Part shown: piece by piece, positions 49,828 to 61,955 of the stretch
Numbering within the stretch: position 1 is the stretch's first letter
How the letters are laid out: the number at the start of each line of letters is the position of its first letter
Notes under the pieces: model-generated
What the model saw: the letters and a program-made list of their open reading frames with translations, nothing else
Database searches by the model: none
What the model was told of the DNA's origin: nothing
NCBI GenBank assembly: GCA_013399115.1
Contig: VXAA01003938.1
Coordinates: forward strand, 711,847-775,846
Source: Anseranas semipalmata
Lineage: Eukaryota > Chordata > Aves > Anseriformes > Anseranatidae
Direction of reading: 5' to 3'
DNA length: 64,000 nt
Translations under genes and position numbers: made by a program

Positions 49828-52344
49828 ACATTTGTTCCGTGTATAGGTACAATATGAATATTACCCACTATATATAAGGCAAAACTAACCTCGGCTTCTA
49901 AAGCAGCATTGCTGTACTGGGATTTCTGACTGAAAAAGATGACGGGTATACAAAATGAATGCAGCAAGTTGCTAAACTCTGCTTACAAACCTGCTCCCTA
50001 TAGAAACCACAGATGTATATTGAGATGGACAGATTCGGCAGGCAGGATAGAAACACGGAGGTCTGTAGAGCTTTCATATATTGTATCAAACATATTTACA
50101 TAGACAGTCCAGTGAAGCATGTTAGACTAAATGTCTTAACCATTTCAATACTTGCCCCTGTTGAAATTTGCTACCTTGCTACACAGAACAGGGTTAGGAA
50201 GGATTTTTCATCTTGTAAAGAAAATTGATGTAATTACAACAGCTCTACTCCAATTGCAGGGGATGCACAACCGATTGCTCGGGCCATCGATTGATTTTGT
50301 TTGTTTGTTTTAATTATCCTCCTTCGGATGCTGATTGTGATTTAATGTCAAGGTACTCAGAAATTAATGGGATGATCATGTGCTACCCTCACTTATATAG
50401 TTATCAGCACTGGGAATGAATTGAGAAACAAGAGAGAAAAGAGGAGAAGACAGGGCAGTTGGAATGAGATAAATAGAGCAGGTCCTGATCCAGCTTGTCA
50501 GATCAGGATCTAACCACAAATGAAAAGCACCATTTAGCCACCTGCCAGATATTTCTGAGAGACTGTATAAAAAATACTGTTCTTCCTTATTTACAAACCA
50601 TAAGTTAAACAAAAATACTGTATCCTGAAGAGTTTCAAGTCAGGATCAAGTGTAATTGCATGCTGGTTACTGTTTGTTTTTAAACGACCGAAATATCAAA
50701 GTAATTTCAGGAACTCTGCTGGAAAATGGGATTTATAATGAAAAATATTTGCTGACCCATAGAAAAATGAGAGTACAGTTTGCATTCCCATTTTTTTTAT
50801 GGTGCTTGACAAATTGACACACAATTGTTAATTATGGGCACTGAACACCCCATGATTATGCATAAAATATTCCAGCTGATTGGAGCATAAGTCCAATAGC
50901 ATTTGCAGGAAATTAAGTAGCATTCTTGCAGATACTGAAGGCTACAAATTCTGAATCATGATATAATTAAATTTCTGAAGCAGATATTCAAAATGTTCCT
51001 AATTTTTATTTAGCATTTAACCGTATCACAACCTGAGAGGGTCCTCTGGAGAAATGTTTTGAATGCAGACTTTAACAGCCATTGTGTGACACAAATCTGC
51101 AGACTACTGAATGTGTTTCAAAAGAGTGATATTTATTTATGGAGGATATTTTTTAATTTTTCCTCTAAAATAAAGAAAACAAAAAAGTCAGTTTCGCTTT
51201 GGAAGTATCAAAAACTGTAAGAACACCAATTTGTGGTGAATTGTTTAAATTGTTAATTTGCCAATGACCACCAAACCCTTTTGGTATACAAAGTACAAAT
51301 GAGGATTGCTATCCCTCCAGAAACATGCAAACCAGCTAGTTTGTCTGGTTTTGCTCAGTTCTGAGAAATAAGTGACTCAGCTGACAAAATGTTTCCAAAG
51401 AGAACAAATACAGATAAGCTGCTCAACACAGTCAAGAGCCTTATATTCAGTGCAGTAGATGTTTCTAGTTCAAGCTGAAGATATAATTCAACAGTGTTAA
51501 GAACTCTCTCATGGACACAAACATTTTAATATTCAACTGCAGATAATGCTCCTTGTGGATTCTGAACTCCCTCTGCCTTGAGACAACTGCAAACGATCCT
51601 CACCAGGTTCCCATTGTATTGCACCAAGCTCTGACCACAACACTGATCAGCTATGGCCCCAATGGCTTGATCCTGCCAAAGCAAGGAGATTGTCAGTGTG
51701 CACTGAGAGATGCCAGGAGGCGGCGAGCTTGTTAGAATTACTGGAAATGCTCCAAAATAAACCATATAGGCACAAATACCTCTGCTGCAGACTTATGTCC
51801 TTCCACAGAGGTTTCATCGCAGTCTCAATATCGATAAAGCGATTCACTACTCTGCATCGCTTCCTCAGGTGTTTGGCACCCCCAAACATGACTGGGTTTT
51901 CAAAAGAGTTCTGTTCCTTCCTTGTTGCATTTTTCAAGTGAAAGTACCATCTTTCAACACGGTGGTGCTCCCCACAGCTCCCTCATCAATATTTATAGAG
52001 AGGATTTCTGGATAGCTTAACCTTCTCTGCCGCATCCTTTTGAAACCCCTGGGTGCGCACTCAGAGCTCGGGGTGGAATCCAAACCTTTCTGAAAAATGG
52101 CTCCTGCTGTGACCTCCAGGCATATTTGAAAACAGTCAGGTAATCAGATATCTCCCCACTGAAGCCAGTGAAAGCACGGCCATCTATTTCAGTGGAGGTA
52201 AGATACAGAAAGTAATGAGTGTTTGGAATGAAAAGAAATAAATTCTGCTTTCCAAAGAGTTTGGTTTTAGCAGATAACTGTAGTATTTTAACCCTTAGTT
52301 GCAACCCCTTTTGACATACAGTGTAAAACATTGGATATATTACA

Positions 52345-52702
52345 GAGAAGACTCAGGGGGGATCTCACCAAGGTCTATAAATCTCTGAAGGAAGGGTGCA
52401 AAGATGCCACAGCCAGGCTCTTTTCAGTGGTGCCCAGTGCCAGCACAGGAGGCAATGGGCACAAACTGGCACCCAGGAGGCTCCCTCTGAGCATCAGGCA
52501 GCACTTGTGTGCTGTGCGGGTGGCTGAGCCCTGGCACAGGCTGCCCAGAGAGGTTGTGGGGTCTCCTCCTTGAGATCTTCACAAGCTGCCTGGATATGGT
52601 CCTGGGCAACCTGCTCGGGGTGTCCCTGCTTGAGCAGGGGGGTTGGACCAGATGATCTCAGAGGTCCCTGCTATCCTCAGCCACGCTGTGATTTGGTGAT
52701 AG
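52345..52702 (+). mobile_element. CR1 LINE 3' fragment
   Basis: It runs from 'agagaagactcaggggggat' through 'ctctgaaggaagggtgcaaa', 'ttcagtggtgcccagtgcca', 'gtgtgctgtgcgggtggctg' and 'gggggttggaccagatgatc' to a degraded tail ('ctgtgatttggtgat'). It shares long, almost identical stretches with the copy at 45250, so the two are close relatives in the same orientation about 7 kb apart. Confidence 0.94.
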
Positions 52703-55700
52703 TCTATATTGCTTAGAATCTGTAGCATCCTATGAACATCTACAGAACATACGCAGATAATTAATGTTCAGAAGGGGAACACTGGAAGGAGAATGTGCAA
52801 GAAGGACACAAGCTGGGAGGAGTACGGGGAACGAAGAAGACCTTCCATGATTGGCGGTGGCTTGGCAGGGAAAGGGGATGAGGAGGAAGAAAAGAGAGAG
52901 TACGCATGAAAAGTGGGTAAATGTAACAAAGACACAATCAATCAGACACGTGATTGAAGATCAGCAGACAGGTTTTGGTCAATAGTTCAGAAAAATTACA
53001 TAGAGCTATTTTTTTTTCTCTATTTGAGAACCTTGAATTACTAAAATAAATAGGCTTATAAAAACACTTGTTCAGACTGCAGCCAGTTAAGATCACTGTA
53101 TGGCTCACCCATGCAGGGCCATAAAGGCAAGTGTTAATGAGTGGTTTGCAAAATGCAGTGTCAACTTGCAAGCACAGGATCAGAGGGAATCAGGCTCAGG
53201 AACGACATGGGCACAGTGCGTGAACAGCCACCCATTGGGCACGTCCACTCTATCCTGCATCAATAAGAATTAAATTCTGTTAACATTTAATCTGTTGAAT
53301 TTACTTTGTTGGAGTCAGATTTTTTTTTAATCTTCAAATATTTTTAAATGCATGTACACAGCCGAAGGAATTCTCAGCATGAAATACAAATATTTATAAA
53401 CAAAAGTCATGCTGTCTCCATGTCTCAGCTCATTTTTCACTGCAATTTTTACAAACTGTGAGAAACATTTTATCTATTTGTAGCAAACTCAGAGACTTTT
53501 TTCTTAGCCAGTTCAACATAATTTCATTCTCTCTCATCCTACAGGGATGGACTGACACAAAATCCATCATTCCTCAATCTGCTCCAAGAATAAAGAAAAA
53601 AAAATCAAAAATCCATCAATACTCAGCCCATTTCCAAGGATAAATTTCTGTGATTCCTATTAAAATGAGTGGTCTCATGATTTGGAGCTTGCAGACCCGT
53701 TCTTTCCCCAGCTAACTACAGAGTTTTTCAGTGCTAGCCTGCATGGCAGACCCTCAGTGTCTGAAGCCAAGGAAAAGATCCCTTTTTAGACAAGCCCCCA
53801 TCTCAGGTAGACATGAGAGAAATAATTGCTCTGTGTGCAGAGGAAATCTCAGCAAATTGAAAGGGAGATAGATGAAGCATAGGGGAAAAAAAGAAAAAAA
53901 AAAAAAACAAACAACCTTTAAAGATGGGAATTCCACTTTTCTAAACAACCTCCAGGGTAAAACATCTCCTTAAGTTTCTTTTTACATTTTAGTCAGTTTT
54001 CCCCTACAGTTAACTATGTCCTGCAACACCTCAGCATCTCACGTATTCATTTCCTCTTGTTTTTGCCCAGCCTGTCTCAAACAAACATACATCACCATGG
54101 GATCCGCACAGTCTTTGGTCCATCACGGGAAGCAGTGTTTAAAAAAGACACTTTGGCTTTCCACCATGAATCTATAGCACTACATGCAGTGGAATTACGA
54201 CCACTATAAAGAAAAGGGAAAACAAACAAACAAACAAAAAAAAACGGATATGAGGAACATCTGTTTATATGAACACCCTTAGGATCCACAGTCAGAGCAT
54301 GAGAACCCAGAATATACAATAGAGAAAAAGTAGACACTTAGACAGCAGATGAAGAAATGAGACTTGAAAGGTAACATTTTTAAATAAATTGTTTCTTCTT
54401 AGATCTGAATTAAACCCAGATGATCACTTTAAGTTAATATCGCAACATTGTGGAAAAAAATGATTCATGCTTTAATTGCCATAATATTATCATTTACAAA
54501 AATTACAAATGAATGGTAAATCGGATTTTGTGTACATCCTGAACAAGCCAATTAGTACACAGACTACCTCCTGCAATCACTCTCCAGCCAATTGCTTCCC
54601 ATAATTTTTTTCATAAAAATCGTCTGTACTCATGCTTCTTAATGAAGCAGGTAACTAGTTTTGCATTTCAGTAATTTGGTTCCTTCAGCTAGAAAAGTTT
54701 ACACATTTCAGATCATCCAATCTTCTACTGATTTACTTCCATGCAAATCAAAATATAAATTTTACTAAACCATGCTTAGTGCCAGGAGAATAGGCACTTA
54801 ATATGCACATGACATTTAGACACGAGTGAAAAGTATAACACTGTTTACAGATGGTATCAATAAAACCCTCTTGCTTTTACCTTTAAAACTGCTGTAAAGC
54901 ATGATCACTCGTGAGCATATCTGCTGACTTGAATGGCTACATCCCTACTAGAAATTGTCAGAATAACCAACTTTCTCCACACATTTGTCCATAAGAAGAG
55001 AAATACATTTGTTTTGACTGGTTTGCTAACCTTTTGCAGTCTGCTTCCCATTCCCTAAATCTTTAAAAAATAATTATGTGGCTGGAGCTGTTTTTGAAAA
55101 AAAAAAATAAATCTAAAATGTAGTAAATCCTAAAATCATTCTGCAGAAGTCTCATAGAAAATACATTTTGATTTTTACAAATTAATTTACCCCAGAGGTC
55201 ACTAAATCCTATTCAGCTAGAAGACTGAAGCCAGTACCACATGTCCAATTAAAAGAGCAAAAACAATATGCTTTGAGTATCTGGATGTATGTGATTAAAG
55301 TCCATGAGAAATTCAGCAGTCAAATTTGTTTATTTATGCTTTCATATGTCAAATTCTGAAAAACAAACAGCACTGCAGAAATCGTGATCTGTTCACAGAT
55401 AAATGACAAAGAAATGGGGCCAGCCTAATAAATTATTTGTTCACTGCATATAATTCACCCTATTCTACCGTGTCCTCAAGCAAATATCCCATTGCTTTCA
55501 GTCCACAGAACAGCTGTTGAACTGCCTCCTGGCTGTTTGCAGGAAGTTTGTTTGAATGAGGAGCAAGAATTAAGAAAAAATTTCAAAACAACTGAAAAAA
55601 TAAAGTACTCTGCTCTTTAAAGAATCCTGGACTCATTTTAATAAACTACAATAAATCACTTTTTCTTTGCATGGTGAATATCCAATTTATGAAGTGCCCC

Positions 55701-55896
55701 ATTTAGTATTATTATTAAAATAGACTTCATGGCTTTTAATTGGTTTCCTTATCAGTCCCAGAAAAATATTTTTTTAATAAACTGGGAATGGACTAACTCA
55801 TTTTGCTAATTTCAAACCCATGCTATGCAGAGTAGAAGTCAGATGTAATTTGGCTTCTTTCAGCTTAGGCAAGAAGGAGGGAGACATAAGAGAGGA
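52703..55896. other. Unique sequence, nothing assigned
   Basis: A-rich tracts lie at 53885-53913 and an AAAC array at 54218-54244. The stretch 55060-55560 reads like typical conserved intronic AT-rich DNA, but I can assign no function. No exon is convincing. Confidence 0.4.
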
Positions 55897-55950
55897 AATA
55901 AATAAATAAATAAATAAATAATAAAAAAAAGAAAGAAAAAAAAAGAAGAG
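55897..55950. repeat. (AAAT)n followed by A/G-rich tract
   Basis: Six AAAT units lead into A9, GAAAG and A-rich purines. On the minus strand this is a pyrimidine-rich tract lying in the presumed intron just after the donor at 55975. Confidence 0.92.
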
Positions 55951-58900
55951 GAAGTTAGAAGAAAAGGGTTCTTACCAAAAACGCAAACTGCCTGCAAAGG
56001 GGACAAAACTGTGCCACCTTCTTCATCCAGAAAAATGTCTTGGAGGCATTTGGGATTGTGGTTGGATTCCTAGAAGATGCAAGACCACAAGCAGAGCTAG
56101 GGCTTTGAGAGCAGCTCCTCAGATGAAAACACAGATGAAACCCCACTGAGGAGGAGCAGCAGAAACAGGAGAGATGTTACAATTGCTCTCCTGCTCTCCT
56201 CTGCCTTGCAACAGCTGCTCAGCAACAGCAGCCTGGGTGCTTATGCACTGGAGGGGGAAACGCAGTTTGTGCACACTGGGATGCTTTGGGGCAGGGATGA
56301 TGGTTTTGCTCTTTGTAATGGTGTCAAATTCACCTGCTTTCCTGTCCATGTTCTGCGATGGAGGTAAATGCAGCTCTCCATTGGCCAGGTGGCACTGGCT
56401 TTCCTCTCCGGCCACGAGTCTATTCTGGAGACTGGGAGCACTGTACTCACTAGCTCTGGTTGTGTACCCTCAATCACACACCTGCTCTTAGCATTTAGGG
56501 GAAAAATTGTTCAGTAAAACCACACGTATACAGGCTTTGCTAAGTCTTACTTACCTCTTGTTATTCAAGCCTGTCAGCAGGATCTGTGTCTGCCTTCACG
56601 TTCAGGCTCTACGCAATCAGCTGTATAATGGCCAGTCCCTGCTTTGAAAGTCTCACTGATTGATGTATTATCTGGGCCCAAGCCTCCAGGGTTTTGTTGG
56701 GAGAGGGGATGGCAGTGGGGAACACTGCTCGCTGTATGTAATTTTTAAAAGCCACTACAAGAACCAGAGCACAGCAGTGTGTCCTGGCTCCAAGCAAGCA
56801 GAGAGCAGATTCTGAATGTGTCTGGTGTGTAGGAACTGCAATTCTGCAAATCTGGACTCTTAGGACACCTCCTGTATTACCCAGCCATGATGATAAATGG
56901 CTTTTTCTGCAGCAATTATCATTGACCTTTTCATTCATTCAAAAAATAGCATCAAAGTATAACGGACTTCTAAATACACAGGAAGGGTCCCACTCTGCCA
57001 GCCTTATTCCCTGCACTGCAGGATTTTAATGTGCCTACCTGGGACTAGATGGCTGTTGTTAACATAGTTAGAGGGCCCTTGTTAACATAGTTACAGTTTT
57101 ACACATTCATTTAAACTCTATTTGGAAAGTAAGGAGTACAGGCTCTGGTCTTTGTGTATTGAACCAGCTGAAGACGAGAGACCACAGAGTTCCCTGGATA
57201 TTTAGGAAATCTGTGATGCTTCTACATATCCTACAAGATTTTAAATAAATATCTAAAAACCCAGAGTAATTATTAATAAGAAGTTTCTGAGCTCTATACT
57301 GTTCAGTATAATTTGTCATATTTTGCTGGGTCATGAGGGTGGACACGAGATAAGGACTCTGTGGCAGTTTTCTAAGGTTTCCATTTTTTTTCATGATGCT
57401 TGGCTTTTAATGCTTAAACTTATTTCCTTCAGCTTGGAAAATGGCCCCCAGCTCGGGACACTCTGTCACCTTAATTCAAAATGTCTGTGTTGGGCTCGCT
57501 TTCTTTCAAAAGAGGCCAACTTTTCTGAGAAGAGAGATTTCTACCCTTACGGTGAAACCTGAAAGAGAGGTAGGATAGAGGAGGAAGCGGTGTGAAAAAT
57601 TACTTCTGTTTCTCAGAAGTGACCTACATCCGATTCCTTCTCCATCTCTGGCTTCTCTACACTAACTAAAGGCACCAGGTGCAGGGCTGCCCCGAAGGGA
57701 ACTATGGGTAGGACTCACACAGTGCTGGTGTTCGAGGTGCAGCCGGACAGACTGACCATGCCAAGCCCTGCCAGAGGACAGGCAATGCACTGGTGCAATT
57801 TCAAAGATACTTCAAGGCCTGGTTCCAGCACAAACCACTTTATCCCCCAGAGTCACTCAGAACAGAGGTAGTACACCAACTCCCAAATGGACTGAGAATG
57901 CTGTACTCTACCAAAAAGCTTTACCCACTATTTCCATCCTTTCCTGTTGAAAAAACATTAAAACCAACCAAAATATCAAAAGCAATACGATAAACGTTCA
58001 TTTTACCAAGAGTAGCAGAGGAAATAAATGACATAATCCAGTCATCCAAATGTGTGCATGTGTAGGCCAAGTACGCATGCTTGCTTTTGCTAGCTTGCTC
58101 AAACTTGAAGCTAAATGGAATGGCATAGGACAAGGCTAACAGAATGAAATTTAATTTTTCCCTGACATGTAAAACTGCCAGAATTTTCAAGACAAATAAT
58201 CCCAGTTGGTGACATCCGACTCTCATATTTGGAATGATATATTGCAAAGAATTCATCAGACTTCATCCTGCATTTGGTTTGGGATTTTTTTTTCGTGTTA
58301 AGACTTAGGGCAAAACCAAATGCTCCTGAGCCTTAGCTTTAAAAAATGAAAATGTCAAGGTTGGGAGTGAAGTCCAAGTCTATTGCCAAGGTTTCAGAGC
58401 TGCAGGGTAAAGAATAAATGTAAAAAAGAAATGTAGAAACAATATCTTGAAGTAGAAGCCTGTGGCACCTTACCCCTGAAAGAACACCCCAGAAGAGCTG
58501 GGGGGGGGGTGTCTCTTTGGTTTCAAAGCAGAAAGCCCTACATTGGCTACATGTGAATCTCATTATAACCCATTAATGTTATCAGCTGAAATTGCATAGC
58601 TCAAGGATTAGAAATGGCTTTAATTGTGTGTTTCTCATAGGACAAACACTCTGGTAATTATTAATGAGAAAAACTATTTGATAGCTATTTGGTGGCCTCT
58701 GTCTAGTTTTCACTGACATGTACCTGTATCATAGAAACATATCATGGCTAGAGAACTCAACAGCCAAGGGATGCAGTTACCCTCTCATATCTCATATTAC
58801 ATGGAATGTCCCTACACAAGATTTTAACATGTTGCTGAGCAGTAATACAAAATACATACTGCATCACCCACAGTGGACTGAAACACACAGCCTAACAAAC

Positions 58901-60439
58901 TCTCTGTTACCAGGACTTCTCTGTCAGCAACATGAAATCGGGGAAACTGGTTCATCCAAGGCACTAGCCTTAAAACCAGATGACATCTGTGATCGCACCC
59001 ACCACTGCAAGCATCTTCTCCCTAAGTCACCAACAAATGTTACTAGTGTCACAGCAGATTAATTCAAGTTTAAATGTCAAGGGCAACATTTCTCACACTG
59101 CTGCATCTCTCTGCTCCCACTGATTTTGTCTACTTGCTCACTTCGAAAGGTATTAGAGCACAAGCTTTATTAAGACTCCCTAGAAACTGTACTAAAAGTA
59201 GCAAGGTTAAATTAAAGTTTTCAGACTTCTATGAAAAATAATTCATGGCAGATGTAATAAAGAATTTCTAAATGAGCAGCCTGGTGATTTTTCCTATGAG
59301 TAATCCACTGTTTTGCATTTCTTAAGTTTCTACCTTCATAAAAATCCTTATGTTCAGCAAGTGTGTCACACATGTGCAAAAGAATGTAAACCAGACTCAT
59401 TCCTATGCCACTGCAAACAAAAACAAGTATTAACCCCATGGTTGCATTTATGATCTGCTGCAAGGTAGCACTTGCTCCTTAACAGGTGCAGCTTTTCCCT
59501 TTTAGAGGAGGATCATGAATCTCTGCCTTTCAGCTGGCGTGGTGGTTAAAGCTCAGCCCTGTGCGCCTTGAAGTCAATGGACTTCAAGTCACTTGCAGAA
59601 CTCCCTCTTCACATGCAAGCAGGTTCGTGCCACCCCGCAAAGCGCTGTGCCACTCATATGAAAATGCAAGGAGAGGGCCTCAGGAAAGGGCATGTGACAA
59701 ATTTTAATGAGATAAGTGACTTGGAAAGAATACTTGGAGATGAATTACAGTGAGCATCTACTGGGAAAGAGTGACTATGTCATACTGTACTGATTCCACC
59801 CACCTCCCAGTCTCATGTCCTGCAGGACTGTGATCAGTTTTTCCACCTTTGGCAACACTTTTAGTTGATCTTATTGTTTGCCTTGGGGAGATGAGGTTGT
59901 TTGGGTTTTGCTTTTTAATTTCCTGCACACAGTTCTTCAACTGGCCAAATTCTGTTTTCTTCTAGAATCTGAGACCATCCCTCCTTCCTTTCAGTTTTCT
60001 TCAGTATTTACCAGTGCCACACCAGTGACTTCAGTAACAAGAAAGGGAAGGTGCAGCAAACTGAATGAGATATGAGAAACTTCCAAACCATAGACACTGG
60101 AAACTCCAAATATTCATGTGCACATGGGCCAAAGAGCCCAGAGGAAAAATAAAAATAAAAATTAAAAAAAAAAAAAATAGAAAGGAACAATTTTTAGAAG
60201 CATTTCTTCTCTCACCCCCAAAGAGCTAGAGCTAGAGAACACAAGCAAAGGAGAAGTGAAATCCAGTGGTGTCAGTATCTGAACTCTAATGGCCCAGTTG
60301 AGTATAGCTAGCCCACATCAAAGCCCTGCCTCCTCACTGCTTCTGATGGCTCAGCTGTCTGGAGTGAGCCTGCTGCAGGCTGACCCACCCGAGATACACT
60401 CTGAGCCCTGCCTGCTCTGTGGACATACCTAGGATTTTG
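55951..60439. other. Unique sequence with a GC-richer block near 56.0-56.9 kb
   Basis: The block 55970-56900 is less AT-rich than its surroundings and holds two strong minus-strand donor sites (55975 and 56554), the first with a good acceptor at 56070. A G10 run lies at 58500-58509. At 59535-59600 there is a short MIR-like phrase, too weak to call. Nothing else is recognisable. Confidence 0.4.
55976..56069 (-). other. Possible 94-nt exon (weak candidate)
   Basis: On the minus strand the acceptor 'tggtcttgcatcttctag' precedes the segment and 'gtaagaaccc' follows it. Two frames are open: one includes KCLQDIFLDEEGGTVLSPLQ, the other NPTTIPNASKTFFWMKKV. The first leaves one base over, compatible with the 47524-47575 candidate. 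A further near-perfect donor (exon end 56555) lies upstream on the same strand. I recognise no protein. Confidence 0.2.
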
Positions 60440-60790
60440 CAGATTCCTTCCAATTATCATCTCTTGGGCACCTCTCTCACTCTCAGACGTGCTTTAGATT
60501 CTTATCTAGGCTCTCATCACCTCACGTCTCAATTACTGCAACATCCTTTTCCTGTCCACTGGCAAACTCAGTCTTCTTCTGATGGTATATTGATCCACAA
60601 TGCTGCTGCAGAGATCACTCTCTAGTCTCACACTTTGCTGTCTTTTTGTTCATCTTTTTTTTCCCTGTTATATCAAACAAGCAACTGGTCTTCACTTTCA
60701 AGGACTCTTCCACCTTAGTGCTCATTTTATTCAGATCAAAAGGTCAACTCACACACCCGAATAGTCCATAGTCCCTGCTTCCAGTGATGG
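60440..60790 (+). mobile_element. Ancient L2/CR1-clade LINE reverse transcriptase fragment
   Basis: At about 60508-60545 one frame reads ALITSRLNYCNILFLS, matching the SRLDYCN palm-thumb motif conserved in L2- and CR1-clade reverse transcriptases. A frameshifted continuation at 60590-60620 reads ILIHNAAAEITLS, the counterpart of the QNAAAR block. Near 60675-60715 'aaacaagcaactggtcttca' with 'ctttcaaggactcttcc' parallels the YKLLLLSFKSLH stretch. Spacing is as expected. It is strongly decayed and not young avian CR1. Confidence 0.6.
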
Positions 60791-61669
60791 CTTGCCAGCT
60801 TTTCAATGAGGTGTCTTTGTAGAGTCTCTGAGACTCATCTCTGCGTTTGTGAGAAATTTTCTGTAAAATTGTAATACCACTTTGTTGCAGCCCCTCAACA
60901 CTGTGTTCAGAAGTGCTTTCTGGCCAAAAGAAGTCGTGTCGGGTGGGCTCCCAGTGGCTGTTTGTGGCATCCTTCTGTTAAGGACAATTTTACAAAGAAG
61001 GAGATACCATGACATCAGAAACTTCCAGAAACACTAGATGAAGTCTCTGACCAAAGCAGAGTTGAGAACAAGCCAAGAACAAGTTGAGGTATTCTGGTCC
61101 ACAAAATTTAGTCTAAAATGAGCTCCTTGTAAGGTCTTTCAGGTGAATACCAACTTTTCCTTCTCTGTGCAGTACCTACCAGCATCGTTTCCTTATCTAT
61201 AACTGACAACCTACAATAACGCAGTAGACAACCTCCAACAGGTCTCTGATGAGTTGCCACACAAGAAGATAATAAAGAAACTAATCAGCCATAGCTGAGT
61301 GAAGCGTAGTGTCATAGATGAAAAATGGGCAGGAGACAGGATAAAAGAATCATGTTTAATCATTACTTTCCATCTTGGAACAAAAAAAAAAAAANNNNNN
61401 NNNNNNNNNNAAAAAAAAAAATCACCATTCTTTGAGATTTCCTCCTGTCTTATAGCATTCCACAAATATATTACAGAACAGGAAAGCATGTGTATGATGA
61501 GGACTATACGATAATGAAAGCTGCAGATAACTTACATTTATCATCTGAGAGGTTTGAGAAGCTTTAGAGAGACCTTAACTAAGGTAACACAATAAAAACA
61601 GAAATGTCAGCTCTAGTAAATGCCAAGTAACACATACTGGAGGACACAGTGGAAGTGCCAGCACACATT
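60791..61669. other. Unassigned; may include more LINE relic
   Basis: The next 170 bases after the LINE fragment (to about 60960) could be its continuation, but I could not align them. The rest is unique sequence with an N gap at 61395. Confidence 0.35.
61395..61410. other. Assembly gap (16 N) inside poly-A
   Basis: Thirteen A residues precede and ten A residues follow the undetermined bases. The true sequence is probably a longer A tract. Reading frames crossing it are meaningless. Confidence 0.95.
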
Positions 61670-61955
61670 ACATGGCTCAGCATTAAGTGGGTCAGCTTTC
61701 AGACCAAGGAAAGTGATTGTTCCCCTCCATACAGCCCTCATGAGACTACATCTAGAATGATGTGTCCAGCTTTGTGCCTCCTACCACTAGAAAGATACTG
61801 GGAAACTGGAGTAAGCCCAGTGGAGACTATGACCTGGTGCACACGGCACACAAGTAGCGGTTAAGGAAGTTGGATTAGAGCAAGAATGAAGCCAGACCCT
61901 TCTTGGGGTGTGCAGTGAAAGGACAAGAGTCAGCAATCACAAGATGTGCTACTGG
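61670..61955 (+). mobile_element. CR1 LINE internal fragment
   Basis: Blocks match the region from the late ORF2 into the 3' UTR: 'agtgattgttcccctccata', 'cagccctcatgagactacat', 'gatgtgtccagctttgtgcc', then 'gccagacccttcttggggtg' and 'cagtgaaaggacaagagtca'. The last block normally lies downstream of the 'ctcagggggatcttatcc' block, which here occurs only after it. So this piece has a small internal deletion and ends at about 61955. Confidence 0.75.

Larger units (their letters stand above)
48036..52344. other. Unique AT-rich sequence with small A/C and T/G repeats
   Basis: Simple repeats at 49714 and 49805 are listed separately. The stretch about 50800-50980 has homeodomain/POU-like AT motifs ('aattgttaattatgggc', 'gattatgcataaaatat') of the kind seen in conserved enhancers, but one sequence alone cannot show conservation. 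No exon is convincing. Confidence 0.4.

Noticed and set aside
59535..59600. Possible MIR or tRNA-like 5' region ('gcgtggtggttaaagctcag')
   Set aside because: The box-A-like phrase has no good box B partner and the rest does not follow the MIR order.
61211..61514. Open frames crossing 61395-61410
   Set aside because: They read through undetermined bases and poly-A.
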